A stretch of DNA of 64,000 bases, taken from NCBI RefSeq assembly GCF_013409005.1, contig NZ_JACBZO010000001.1, forward strand, positions 2,232,001 to 2,296,000, in the 5' to 3' direction. How positions within the stretch are numbered: the stretch's first letter is position 1; every line of letters begins with the position of its first letter. The translations under genes and the position numbers were made by a program. This document shows, in pieces, positions 34,988-43,313 of this stretch. The notes beneath the pieces are model-generated. The model was not told where the DNA came from, searched no databases, and saw only the letters and a program-made list of their open reading frames with translations. Source of the DNA: Demequina lutea (GTDB taxonomy: Bacteria > Actinomycetota > Actinomycetes > Actinomycetales > Demequinaceae).

Positions 34988-35908
34988 TCAAGCGTCGGGC
35001 TGGCCGTCCTCGGGGCCCTCCCCCTTGTCCCATGGATCCATGGAAAAGGACGGCTTGTAAGCCTTGGGGCTCCGTAGATAGTCGCGATGCACACGACTTC
35101 CGGTGTAGAGGTACGACACTGCACTGCTCACGAAGTCATAGCGCCGCGGCAATTCAGAAACTGGGAATTTCTCGCTGCCAGGAATCTCCATCGCTAACTG
35201 GAGGTCAACGCCCACGTTGATCTTCGCGTACTCAACAAACTCGGGCACCCGCACCTCATATAGCAAGCGGCCGGACTCCGGCTCACCGTCGAACGGACGA
35301 AGACCCTCGTGCATCCAATCCATGGACACCTCGCGACCTTCTACGAGCGAGTTGAAGCGCAACTCGGCGCCCAAGTTAGCCGTAGCAGTCACGGTCGCCG
35401 CCAGAGGAAGTCGGTGCTTGTCGGCGTTGTTGATCTCTTGTAGCACTTCCAGCATCGAAAGAGCGTAGCCCGAGCGGTCCTTCGACGGTTGGAGTTGCCC
35501 GGCTCGATCGATGAGAGCGGGCGGCGCGCCCTTGAGTTTGTCGCCAGCGCTCGCGGGCCACGCTCTCTTCGAGTCTCTCCTCGTGATGGGGAACATCAGG
35601 AGGTGTTCAAACTCGCCGATGTCGCCACTGTTCGATTGCCTGACGATGTCCCAGATGGTTGAGTCGAGAGCACTTCTCAATGAGTGCGCCGCCTCGCCGA
35701 TCAAGATCGCGAACTCCGCCGCGTCGGGCGGTTGCCACTTGGTGGAATGGATGGCCGCCTCATCGCCAGCGCCAACTTCGATGGGTGCCGTCCCGAGCGG
35801 ATTGGATGCGGTGTAACTCGCTAATGAATTCTTCAGGTCACCGATTCGACGACGCGCATGTTCGAGCCTTCGAACGGGCCAACCGCCAACGTCAAATACA
35901 CGTGCCAT
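34988..35908 (-). CDS. Hypothetical protein with LRSALD and NADKHR motifs
   Basis: 306 residues. IGEAAHSLRSALDSTIWDIV, a FPIT segment and EINNADKHRLPL are motifs I have seen in an uncharacterised bacterial family associated with phage or mobile regions. No signal peptide or membrane helix. ATG 35908, ribosome site weak. It lies in the accessory cassette between Rep-like gene and the repeat at 36046; the 290-bp stretch 34697-34987 looks empty apart from the 5' extension of the rep frame. Confidence 0.65.
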   Translation of the reverse strand: MARVFDVGGWPVRRLEHARRRIGDLKNSLASYTASNPLGTAPIEVGAGDEAAIHSTKWQPPDAAEFAILIGEAAHSLRSALDSTIWDIVRQSNSGDIGEFEHLLMFPITRRDSKRAWPASAGDKLKGAPPALIDRAGQLQPSKDRSGYALSMLEVLQEINNADKHRLPLAATVTATANLGAELRFNSLVEGREVSMDWMHEGLRPFDGEPESGRLLYEVRVPEFVEYAKINVGVDLQLAMEIPGSEKFPVSELPRRYDFVSSAVSYLYTGSRVHRDYLRSPKAYKPSFSMDPWDKGEGPEDGQPDA

Positions 35909-36045
35909 TACTCAACACTAACAAATGTGGCTGCCGCACTCCGAAGTGTATTGATGAACTGCTTCGTTGGGAGTGCCGCTGTGCAGCACTCTTCTCGCGA
36001 TAGCGACCAATGCGCACAAGGGTGTGCCGCTGCGCCCCTTTAGGT

Positions 36046-36068
36046 GTGGATTGACGACAAGCCGGGTT
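36046..36068 (+). repeat. 23-bp intergenic repeat
   Basis: GTGGATTGACGACAAGCCGG then GTT. Same family as 29582, 29694, 32314 and 40108. It is followed by a short hairpin GCCTGG / CCAGGC (36069-36090). It separates the recombinase/rep cassette from the MEDS/GGDEF cassette. The remaining bases of the gap 35909-36150 show nothing else. Confidence 0.75.
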
Positions 36069-36150
36069 GCCTGGCTGGATAACCCAGGCCGGTAGTAGAG
36101 TCACTATGTAGCACGTGCTGGCTCATGATTGGTTGCCCGAGGAGGCCGGG

Positions 36151-36813
36151 ATGGGCATGCTGGAGGCCGGTGGCGAGAGTCGCCCGATGATTTCGCTCGG
36201 GTTCGACGAGGAGTTGCACCCCAGGGGAACGCATATTTGCTTCATCTTCAACGACGAGGAGGAGCGTCGGTGGGTGATGTCGAAGTACGTCCAGAGCGGC
36301 TTGGATGCGAACGAGCAGGTCGGCTATTTCGTCGACACGATGTCGCCCGACGGCCTGAAACAGTGGATGCGCGAACACGGTGTGACCCTGCCCGATGAGC
36401 TCGATGGCCGACAATACAGCGTCGTCGCCGCAGAGGAGGCGTACTGCCCTGACGGCACCTTCAAGGTCGATCGCATGATCGAAACCGTGCGGGAGTTGCA
36501 CAATCGCAGCCTCCGGGAAGGCTACGCCGGCGCCCGTGCTTCCGGAGAGATGACCTGGGTCCAACGGGGCCATCCCGGGTCGGAGAATCTAGCGGAGTAT
36601 GAGTGTCGCATCAACGTGCTCGTGCGCACTGTGCCGATCACTGTGGTGTGCCAGTATGACGCGCAACGTTTCGACGGGGCGACACTCTACGACATCTTGA
36701 GCGTGCACCCGATGATGATCGTGCACGGGCAAGTGGTCAGGAATCCCTACTACGTCGAAGCGGAAGTTTTCCTGGGAAAATTGGCGACACGCCAGCGGCC
36801 CCTAGATGTCTGA
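36151..36813 (+). CDS. MEDS domain (DcmR-like sensory) protein
   Basis: 220 residues from ATG 36151, chosen because GAGGAGG lies five bases upstream; a GTG at 36115 is also open. GTHICFIFNDEEERRWVMSK then YVQSGLDANEQVGYFVD is the MEDS domain opening, followed by the DGTFKVDRMIETVRELHNR and YECRINVLVRT parts. MEDS domains are thought to bind small molecules such as hydrocarbon derivatives and usually sit beside signalling outputs. The gene overlaps the c-di-GMP gene by 8 bp, so the two act together. Confidence 0.85.
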   Translation: MGMLEAGGESRPMISLGFDEELHPRGTHICFIFNDEEERRWVMSKYVQSGLDANEQVGYFVDTMSPDGLKQWMREHGVTLPDELDGRQYSVVAAEEAYCPDGTFKVDRMIETVRELHNRSLREGYAGARASGEMTWVQRGHPGSENLAEYECRINVLVRTVPITVVCQYDAQRFDGATLYDILSVHPMMIVHGQVVRNPYYVEAEVFLGKLATRQRPLDV

Positions 36814-39661
36814 TACTCGGTTTGCTGCAGAGGTTCTCGGCAAGTTGCTCGTCGCGGTTCAGACGCTCGACGCCCTACCCAGTGTGAAGGGGATGGCCGA
36901 GTTCCTACAGTCTTCCCTGAGAGAAGTCCCGGGCGTCACCAACACGTTCATGTGTCTGAACGGGGAGTTCCCCTCTGCCGACCAGGCAACCATCGCAAAA
37001 CTGGATCTGCACTGTCCGAAGGCAGCAGGCCCGTCGGCTTCGACCCCGCTGTGTGTGCCGGAGGATCGGCCGGACATCCAACTAGTCGCCATGCGTACAC
37101 CACGTCAAGCATTCGGCTGCCTGCAACTGGTCATAGACGACGAGGCGAAGTTTGAGGCGTACCAACCGTTTCTCGTCAACATCGGCCACATGGTCGCCAC
37201 CATCTTGGAGAAACGACAGAATGACCGCTCCCTAGCCACGGCGACCGCACAGCTGAACAGGCAGGCGTTTGAGTCGGCCCGCTCGATGATTGAATCGAGT
37301 CTGGACTCGTTGGTGGCGATCAGTCCGGAGGGGATGATCACCGATGCCAACGAGGCCACTGTCAAGGTCACCGGCATTCCTAGGGACGAACTGATCGGGA
37401 CCGCGTTCTCGGAGTGTTTCACCGAGCCGGTCAAGGCCAACGCGATTTACCAGTTGGTTTTTGAGCGGGGGATGGCGGTGGACTACCCGTTGACGATGCG
37501 TCACCGGGACGGGACGTTGACCGAGGTGTTGTACAACGCGTCGGTGTATCGCGACGTCGGCGGCAAAGTGCTGGGTGTCTTCGCCGCAGCCCGTGACGTA
37601 ACCGAAGCGAGGCAGGCGTTTCAGTCGGCCCGCTCGATGATTGAATCGAGTCTGGACTCGTTGGTGGCGATCAGTCCGGAGGGGATGATCACCGATGCCA
37701 ACGAGGCCACTGTCAAGGTCACCGGCATTCCTAGGGTCGAACTGATCGGGACCGCGTTCTCGGAGTGTTTCACCGAGCCGGTCAAGGCCAACGCGATTTA
37801 CCAGTTGGTTTTTGAGCAGGGCATGGCGGTGGACTACCCGTTGACGATGCGTCACCGGGACGGGACGTTGACCGAGGTGTTGTACAACGCGTCGGTGTAT
37901 CGCGACGCCGGCGGCAAAGTGCTGGGTGTCTTCGCCGCAGCCCGTGACGTAACCGAGCAGAATCGTGCGGCCGAGACCGCCCGGAGTCTGGTTGCGGCGG
38001 AGGATCTGGTCCGTACGGTGATGGGTTCTGCTTCGATTGGTATCGTCTTGGCTGGCCTGGACGGTTCTATCCGTGTTGTCAACAGCGCATTGTGCGACCT
38101 CCTTGGGTATGACGAGGCGTACTTCCTGGCACACCGGCTGCAGGACACCGTCCACCCCGACGACCTCGAGGTGGCACTTCTGGACCGGACCCGGGTTATC
38201 GCCGGATCGATCAACAAGAGCGCCACAACGGTACGCCTGGTGCGGGCCGACGGCGCCACCGTTTGGGTGCGTCGAGTGACGGTGCTACTCAGGGACGGAG
38301 ACGGCGAGGCGAACATGCTCATGATGCAGGTGGAAGACATCACTGCGGAGCACGAGGCTCAGGAGGCTTTGGCTTACCAGGCCTTCCACGACTCGCTGAC
38401 CGGGTTACACAACCGGGCCTGGATCCTGGACATCCTGGCGGTTGATCTGCGCGCCGCCAAGCGGCGGGGGCATTCGGTGGGGGCACTGTTCGTGGACCTG
38501 GACAACTTCAAGGTCGTCAACGACTCGCTGGGGCACGCGGCCGGCGACGAGGTGTTGGCCGCGGTGGCGGAGCGGATCGTGGCCGCCCTGCGCCCAGGGG
38601 ACCGTGTTGGACGTTTTGGGGGCGACGAGTTCGTCATCGTGGTCCAGGGCCTCCAGGGCCTCCAGGGCCTCCAGGGCCTCCAGGATGTCCTGGAGGTGGA
38701 ACGTTGCGCCGAGCGGGTGTCTGCCTCGATCGGCGTCGATCTGCAGGTGCGAGGCCACCGGATCGTGCCGACCGCGTCCATCGGTATCGCCACCTCGACC
38801 TCGACGTCGACACCCGAGAGCCTGCTACGCGACGCCGACTCCGCACTGTCCCAAGCCAAGACCACGGGGCGGGCGCGCTGGCACTTCTTCGACGACACGA
38901 TGCACGCCCAGGCTCTGGCCCGTCTCAACATAGAGGACCAGTTGCGTGAGGCGATCACCGCCAGTCAGTTCGTGGTGTTTTACCAACCCATCGTGGCCCT
39001 GGCCGACGCCCACGTGGTCGGACACGAGGCACTTGTACGTTGGGCGCACCCCAACCGCGGGCTGCTCAGCCCCGGTGAGTTCCTCGAGATCGCCGAGGAC
39101 ACCGGGCTGATCACCGCCATCGGCGCCCAAGTCCTGGACCAGGTCTGCGCGATGCTAGCCGAACATCCGGACCTACCCGGTCCGATCAGCGTCAACGTTT
39201 CGGCCGTCCAGCTGGCTGCGCCCGACTGGCTCACAACCGTGCGGGACACTCTGGCGACCCACCGGGTCGACCCCGCTCGGATCGTGATCGAGGTCACCGA
39301 GACCGCCGTCCTGAGCCTGGTGGACTCCGCCCGAACCGCACTGACATCCTTACGCGAACTCGGTATCGGCATCCACCTCGACGACTTCGGCACCGGATAC
39401 TCCTCCATCTCGGTGCTACGAGACCTGCCGGTGACCGGAGTCAAACTCGACCTGCGCTTCGTCCACGACCTCACCGCCGACGACAGCCAAGCCAACGCCC
39501 TCGCTGAGGGCGTGAACGGTCTGGTCAAGGGCCTGCATCTGACCGGAATCGCCGAAGGCATCGAAACCCAGATGCAAGCCAACATCCTGCGCGACCAGGG
39601 ATGGGAACACGGACAGGGCTACTACTTCGGCAAACCAGCCACCACACCCCTCCCCCCCTGA
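36806..39661 (+). CDS. PAS-PAS-PAS-GGDEF-EAL c-di-GMP sensor enzyme
   Basis: 951 residues. N-terminal GAF-like region (1-150), two near-identical PAS modules (about 152-269 and 269-386), a third PAS (about 395-510), GGDEF domain with intact GGDEF at 605-609 and an I-site RPGD five residues before it, then EAL domain with EAL at 741-743 and DDFGTGYSS. All main catalytic motifs for both synthesis and breakdown of cyclic di-GMP remain, so it may be bifunctional. No transmembrane segment; cytoplasmic. Coupled to the MEDS gene. Four GLQ tripeptides at 615-626 interrupt the strand after GGDEF. Confidence 0.93.
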   Translation: MSDTRFAAEVLGKLLVAVQTLDALPSVKGMAEFLQSSLREVPGVTNTFMCLNGEFPSADQATIAKLDLHCPKAAGPSASTPLCVPEDRPDIQLVAMRTPRQAFGCLQLVIDDEAKFEAYQPFLVNIGHMVATILEKRQNDRSLATATAQLNRQAFESARSMIESSLDSLVAISPEGMITDANEATVKVTGIPRDELIGTAFSECFTEPVKANAIYQLVFERGMAVDYPLTMRHRDGTLTEVLYNASVYRDVGGKVLGVFAAARDVTEARQAFQSARSMIESSLDSLVAISPEGMITDANEATVKVTGIPRVELIGTAFSECFTEPVKANAIYQLVFEQGMAVDYPLTMRHRDGTLTEVLYNASVYRDAGGKVLGVFAAARDVTEQNRAAETARSLVAAEDLVRTVMGSASIGIVLAGLDGSIRVVNSALCDLLGYDEAYFLAHRLQDTVHPDDLEVALLDRTRVIAGSINKSATTVRLVRADGATVWVRRVTVLLRDGDGEANMLMMQVEDITAEHEAQEALAYQAFHDSLTGLHNRAWILDILAVDLRAAKRRGHSVGALFVDLDNFKVVNDSLGHAAGDEVLAAVAERIVAALRPGDRVGRFGGDEFVIVVQGLQGLQGLQGLQDVLEVERCAERVSASIGVDLQVRGHRIVPTASIGIATSTSTSTPESLLRDADSALSQAKTTGRARWHFFDDTMHAQALARLNIEDQLREAITASQFVVFYQPIVALADAHVVGHEALVRWAHPNRGLLSPGEFLEIAEDTGLITAIGAQVLDQVCAMLAEHPDLPGPISVNVSAVQLAAPDWLTTVRDTLATHRVDPARIVIEVTETAVLSLVDSARTALTSLRELGIGIHLDDFGTGYSSISVLRDLPVTGVKLDLRFVHDLTADDSQANALAEGVNGLVKGLHLTGIAEGIETQMQANILRDQGWEHGQGYYFGKPATTPLPP
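37261..37962 (+). repeat. Recent 351-bp tandem duplication of a PAS module
   Basis: Unit 1 37261-37611 and unit 2 37612-37962, exactly 351 bp (117 codons) apart. I count 5 mismatches over about 340 bp (giving E/Q, D/V, R/Q, one silent, V/A). Such near-identity implies a very young duplication or ongoing gene conversion; copy number may vary between strains. Confidence 0.97.
38648..38683 (+). repeat. 9-bp minisatellite inside the GGDEF domain
   Basis: GGCCTCCAG repeated four times in frame, encoding GLQ x4, just after the active-site strand. Length can change by slippage without breaking the frame, which could tune cyclase activity. Confidence 0.95.
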
Positions 39662-40176
39662 TTCTGGATCCAGCAGGCCTGGACCGACAACGCAGAGGGA
39701 GTCGACACCGGGTTCCCGTTGGCGGTGCGCGGGTAGGTCCGTCTGGCGGAAGGGGCACATGCGCACGGCTCAAACCCGTGTGCCGCTCCGCGTCCGGAAC
39801 CGCACGCCGGGATGGACACGTTGGGGTTGGCGGCTACGGTGCGATCATGTGAAGGTCAGCGCGCCAGAACATGACGGGCAAGGTGGCGGTATCAAGGAGT
39901 GGAAGTAACGAGGATCCGTGCAGAACTTGCGGCTCGCCAGCGCGACGCCCACCTGTTCAGATGCCAAAAACGATAAATCAACCGGGTGCCACCCTGAGGC
40001 TTATCCGCCGATACACCAAACCAGAATGTCCCACGAACACCCACAACGCCACCATCGTGCAACGCGTCTGGATCATCGCCCCCGACGCGACGCCTGGCGC
40101 ACACCGGGTGGATTAACGACAGGCCGGGTTGGCGACTTGGGTTCTCCCGTTGGGCCCGCCTATCCGCTAGCGGAGC
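39662..40176. other. 515-bp non-coding gap with one repeat
   Basis: No credible gene on either strand. It contains the 23-bp repeat at 40108-40130 (GTGGATTAACGACAGGCCGG then GTT), the fifth member of its family, and otherwise mixed-composition sequence somewhat lower in GC around 39960-40060. Confidence 0.6.
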
Positions 40177-40434
40177 CTACGCGCGGTACACCTCGCGCCT
40201 GTGACCCACCGCGACTACTGTCACCACCAGCACGTCGTCGAAGATGTCGTAGATCACGCGGTAGTCACCGATCCGGGTGCGCCACGCAGTGGTCTCACCG
40301 GCGAGTTTGATGGCGCCCGTTGGCCGAGGGTTGCTCGCCAGTTCGCGGACGCGAGCCTGGATGCGAGCCCTGTGCTCGCGAGGGAGCTTCCGCAATTGGC
40401 GCGCGGCCGCCGTCGTGAACTCGACGCGGTACAC
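40177..40434 (-). CDS. RelE/ParE family toxin
   Basis: 85 residues, full length for RelE. MYRVEFTTAAARQLRKLP, the NPRPTGAIKLAGE loop, WRTRIGDYRVIYDI and the final VGHRREVYR are canonical. It would cut ribosome-bound mRNA. Lies 3 bp downstream of its antitoxin gene. Confidence 0.93.
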   Translation of the reverse strand: MYRVEFTTAAARQLRKLPREHRARIQARVRELASNPRPTGAIKLAGETTAWRTRIGDYRVIYDIFDDVLVVTVVAVGHRREVYRA

Positions 40435-40437
40435 GAA

Positions 40438-40698
40438 CTACCCCAGTTCTCGGTCGAGTTCCTCAAGTTGCACCCGTCCACCATCGTCGGCCGCCTTGGC
40501 CGCGCGGTATGCCTCGACATCCGCCGCCATCTCCAGGCGCTCCAGGGTTTCGAGGTCTTGCTTGCTAATGAGCACCGCCGCAACCTTTCCGTTCCGCGTG
40601 AGTGCCACGCGCTCGCCACCGTACGCCACGTGTCCGACAACGTCCGAGAACTCGGCGCGGAACTCGCGACTACTGATGCGGCGACCAATGGTGCTCAT
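40438..40698 (-). CDS. Phd/YefM family antitoxin
   Basis: 86 residues from ATG 40698. The N-terminal DNA-binding part (SSREFRAEFSDVVGHVAYGG then ERVALTRNGKVAAVLIS) is the Phd/YefM fold; the C-terminal half is the acidic toxin-binding tail. Forms a unit with the RelE toxin gene. The promoter lies between two TGTACA half-sites and the mRNA is probably leaderless (TAAACT, 8 nt, ATG). Confidence 0.9.
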   Translation of the reverse strand: MSTIGRRISSREFRAEFSDVVGHVAYGGERVALTRNGKVAAVLISKQDLETLERLEMAADVEAYRAAKAADDGGRVQLEELDRELG

Positions 40699-40724
40699 GT
40701 GTACATAGTTTACGTTGTGTACAC
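40698..40724 (-). promoter_or_regulatory. Antitoxin operator with two TGTACA half-sites
   Basis: TGTGTACA at 40698-40705 and 40716-40723, each containing the palindrome TGTACA, 18 bp apart and flanking the -10 box, on the face expected for cooperative binding by the Phd/RelE complex. Confidence 0.7.
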
Positions 40725-40986
40725 ACGCGACGCAATGGCGGTCCGGCACTTGGCGGGCCAGCGGCTCGTGCGACTCGGCGCATATCTGGCTTTGAGACTC
40801 GCGCAGCGTCAGCCACACGCGCCGACAGCGCTGCAGGGTCCTCGCTGCGTTCGAGGTTCATGCGTACAGCATCGTCCATCGTGACCAATGGTGGTCTTAC
40901 GCGCACCATGCTCGGGTGGCACCGCGAACCCGTTGCCCTACGATATGCGCTTGTCACAACACTACCGTTTTCGGTATAGTTGTGAC

Positions 40987-41523
40987 ATGGCCTCAACTAC
41001 CAAGTACCGAGACGTCGTGCGCGAGATCGCGCTCGACCACTACGGGTATGTCACCACGAGGGACGCGGCCGAGGCTGGCGTTCCCGCGGGTGAGCTTCCC
41101 AAGCTTGCCGCGCGCGGCGGCCTGGAGAATGTCGCCTACGGGCTGTACAGGGTCGCCGACGTGCGCCCCACCGAGTTCGACCAGTTCGCCGAGGCACTCC
41201 TGCGGGTGGGCGAAGGCGCCTACCTCCACGGCGAGTCGGTCCTCGCGCTCTTTGGGCTTGCCGACGTCAACCCTCGGAAGATCAAGGTCGCCGTCCCCAG
41301 GCGTGCTCGACCCACGCTTCCCCCCTCTATTGAGCTGAGCCAGGTGACGGGCGACGGGCGCACCGTGTTCTATGAAGGCTTGGCGTCGCAGCCGGTAGCG
41401 GACGCCATCCTGGAGTGTCGTGGCCTCGTCGAGAGCACACGCCTGCTGGCGGCTGCGAAGCAGGCCCGGGCAGAGGGCCTGCTGACCACGGCCGAGTGGA
41501 AACTGGTGCAGAAAGGACTCTGA
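40987..41523 (+). CDS. AbiEi-type antitoxin (type IV TA)
   Basis: 178 residues from ATG 40987. Opening YRDVVREIALDHYGYVTTRD then AAEAGVPAGELPKLAARGGL is the AbiEi N-terminal winged helix; YLHGESVLALFGLADVNP and the final TTAEWKLVQKGL fit too. It normally represses its operon and counteracts the nucleotidyltransferase toxin AbiEii encoded next. Here the toxin gene is only a stub. The 189-bp gap before it has TATAGTTGTGACATGG, a TATAGT box 7 nt before the ATG, another leaderless start. Confidence 0.88.
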   Translation: MASTTKYRDVVREIALDHYGYVTTRDAAEAGVPAGELPKLAARGGLENVAYGLYRVADVRPTEFDQFAEALLRVGEGAYLHGESVLALFGLADVNPRKIKVAVPRRARPTLPPSIELSQVTGDGRTVFYEGLASQPVADAILECRGLVESTRLLAAAKQARAEGLLTTAEWKLVQKGL

Positions 41524-41525
41524 CG

Positions 41526-41732
41526 GTGACGTACGACGACGCCCCACCAAGCGTGCGCTCGCTTGAGCAGCGGCTCCGCAACCGGGAGGGGAACGACGAC
41601 CTGGGCCACCAACCTCGTCCAGCGCATCGCGGCGGCCGGGACTTAGATCTCCGCGAGCGGCTCACCCGACCGCGGAGCGGCAGAGGCGAACAGTTCGATC
41701 GCGCAGAACCGGCAGATCAAAGTTGCGAATGA
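41526..41732 (+). pseudogene. Truncated AbiEii toxin gene
   Basis: GTG 41526, two bases after the AbiEi stop, starts TYDDAPPSVRSLEQRLRNR, the usual N-terminus of AbiEii, then the frame becomes low-quality Arg/Gly-rich sequence and stops at 41732. A full AbiEii is near 280-300 residues. An alternative frame gives TTWATNLVQRIAAAGT then stop at about 41645. So the toxin was lost by deletion, leaving the antitoxin orphaned. Confidence 0.65.
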
Positions 41733-42421
41733 ACCCGATCAAGAAACGCCCCGACGGCTGCGTCGACCGCGCCTGGCTGCTCGGCGAACAGGAAGTGCCC
41801 GGCGTCGGCGATCGTCACCAGCTCGGCGCCAGGAATGGCGGACGCGATCTCCGCGCCCATGGCGAACGGTATGAGTCGGTCGTCGGCGCCGTGGATGACG
41901 ACGACCGGACAGGTGATCGTGGGTAACAGCGTGAGGGAATCGGCGCGAGTGATGACGGCGCGTTGCTGCCGCAGGAACGCGTCGGCGCCCACTGCGCGCG
42001 CGGCCCTCCGCCAGGTCTCCAGCAGCGACGCGTCGTTCTCGTGCTGCTTCGCGACGATCACACCGAATACCGCGTCGACCAGTGCGTCGAACCCTCCGGC
42101 CTCCACCATCCGCGACTGACCTTCCCGCGACGCCACCTGCGCCGAGGTGTCGGCCCGCGCCGTCGTGCTCACCAGCGCCAACGCGGCAACCCGATCCGGT
42201 GCCTGACGGACTACCTCGAGGGCGACGTAGCCTCCCATGCTCGCCCCCAGCAGCGCGAACTGCCCAGGAGCATCGTCCAATATCCGCGCGGCCATGGCGG
42301 AGATGCTGTCGTCGCTGCGAGTGTCGGCCAAGGTGACGGCACCGCGGCTCCAGGCGGTGTCAATGATCGGCTCATACACAGAGGGGGAACACATCAGAGG
42401 AGGAACCAGGATTGTCTGCAC
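41717..42421 (-). CDS. Alpha/beta hydrolase
   Basis: 234 residues from GTG 42421. Nucleophile elbow GASMGGYVAL, acid in VIHGADDRLIPF and His in IADAGHFLFAEQ make the Ser-Asp-His triad complete. Short lid region. Substrate unknown. 65 bp upstream lies the end of a second alpha/beta hydrolase on the same strand, but the two are not close paralogues. Confidence 0.85.
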   Translation of the reverse strand: MQTILVPPLMCSPSVYEPIIDTAWSRGAVTLADTRSDDSISAMAARILDDAPGQFALLGASMGGYVALEVVRQAPDRVAALALVSTTARADTSAQVASREGQSRMVEAGGFDALVDAVFGVIVAKQHENDASLLETWRRAARAVGADAFLRQQRAVITRADSLTLLPTITCPVVVIHGADDRLIPFAMGAEIASAIPGAELVTIADAGHFLFAEQPGAVDAAVGAFLDRVHSQL

Positions 42422-42486
42422 CGCTCGATTGTGTATGCGACGACCGACACCCGCAAAAACGCCACACACAGGGCCTACAGCGGGAG

Positions 42487-43278
42487 TTACTCGCCGACGA
42501 ACGCCCTGAGCGCCTCGAGCAACACATCCGGGGTCTCCATTTGCGGCACGTGCCCTGTTTGCGGAAGCACGTCAAAGCGCGCGCCGGGGATGGCCGCCGC
42601 GAAGGCACGACCATAGTCGACATCGGCGATGCGATCGGCCTCGCCCCACAGCACCAGGGCGGGAACCGCGATGCCTGCCAGACGCCCGAGCAGTGTGGCA
42701 TCGGACATCGATCCGCCATACAACGCGAGCGTCGCGCGGTTGCCCGCCAAGACCTCCGCCACGGCGGGAGGAAGAGTCGCCGGGTCAACGCTTGGCGCCT
42801 TTGACGGGTCATACCAGGCATGTTGAGTCAGTTGAGCGGGCGTAAGGCCGGAGGCCACAGGGTGGCCTGCGACCTCGATCCCCACCGAATCCACGAGTGC
42901 GATGCGGCCCAAGCGCTGCGAACCTCGCACCGCGAGCTCGGCCGTGATCCATCCGCCGATGGAGTTGCCGATCACGGTGGCGTCCTCGAGCCCCAGCGCG
43001 TCGAGAAGCCCGGCGTAGACCTCGGCCAGTCCGACCACCGTCGTCAGTGCCTCGGGGCGGCTGGTGCCGCCAAAGCCAGGGTGAGTCGGCACGATGACGC
43101 GCGTGCCCGTGGCGTCGGCGAGGAGATCCGCGAAGCCGGTGACCGAGGCCGGCCCCGCGCCGCCATGAAGGATGACGACTGGTCGGCCTGTGCCGCGCTC
43201 GTCTGCGTTGAACAGGACTGCGCTGAGTGGCACGTCGCCAAACGAGGTGCCGATGGTGAGAGAGATGGGGTTGCTCAT
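42487..43278 (-). CDS. Alpha/beta hydrolase next to MarR regulator
   Basis: 263 residues. Oxyanion HGGAGPASV, nucleophile GNSIGGWITAEL, Asp in LWGEADRIADV, His in LPQTGHVPQME. The gene is divergent from a MarR regulator across 35 bp that contains a palindrome, so expression is probably controlled by that regulator in answer to a small aromatic or ester compound. Confidence 0.9.
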   Translation of the reverse strand: MSNPISLTIGTSFGDVPLSAVLFNADERGTGRPVVILHGGAGPASVTGFADLLADATGTRVIVPTHPGFGGTSRPEALTTVVGLAEVYAGLLDALGLEDATVIGNSIGGWITAELAVRGSQRLGRIALVDSVGIEVAGHPVASGLTPAQLTQHAWYDPSKAPSVDPATLPPAVAEVLAGNRATLALYGGSMSDATLLGRLAGIAVPALVLWGEADRIADVDYGRAFAAAIPGARFDVLPQTGHVPQMETPDVLLEALRAFVGE

Positions 43279-43288
43279 GACTTCACGC

Positions 43289-43308
43289 TATATCATCATG
43301 TTTATATA
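43289..43308. promoter_or_regulatory. AT-rich palindrome between hydrolase and marR
   Basis: TATATCATCATGTTTATATA, ends pairing as TATAT / ATATA. It overlaps both divergent promoters, the expected site for MarR-type autorepression. Confidence 0.6.
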
Positions 43309-43313
43309 AGCAA

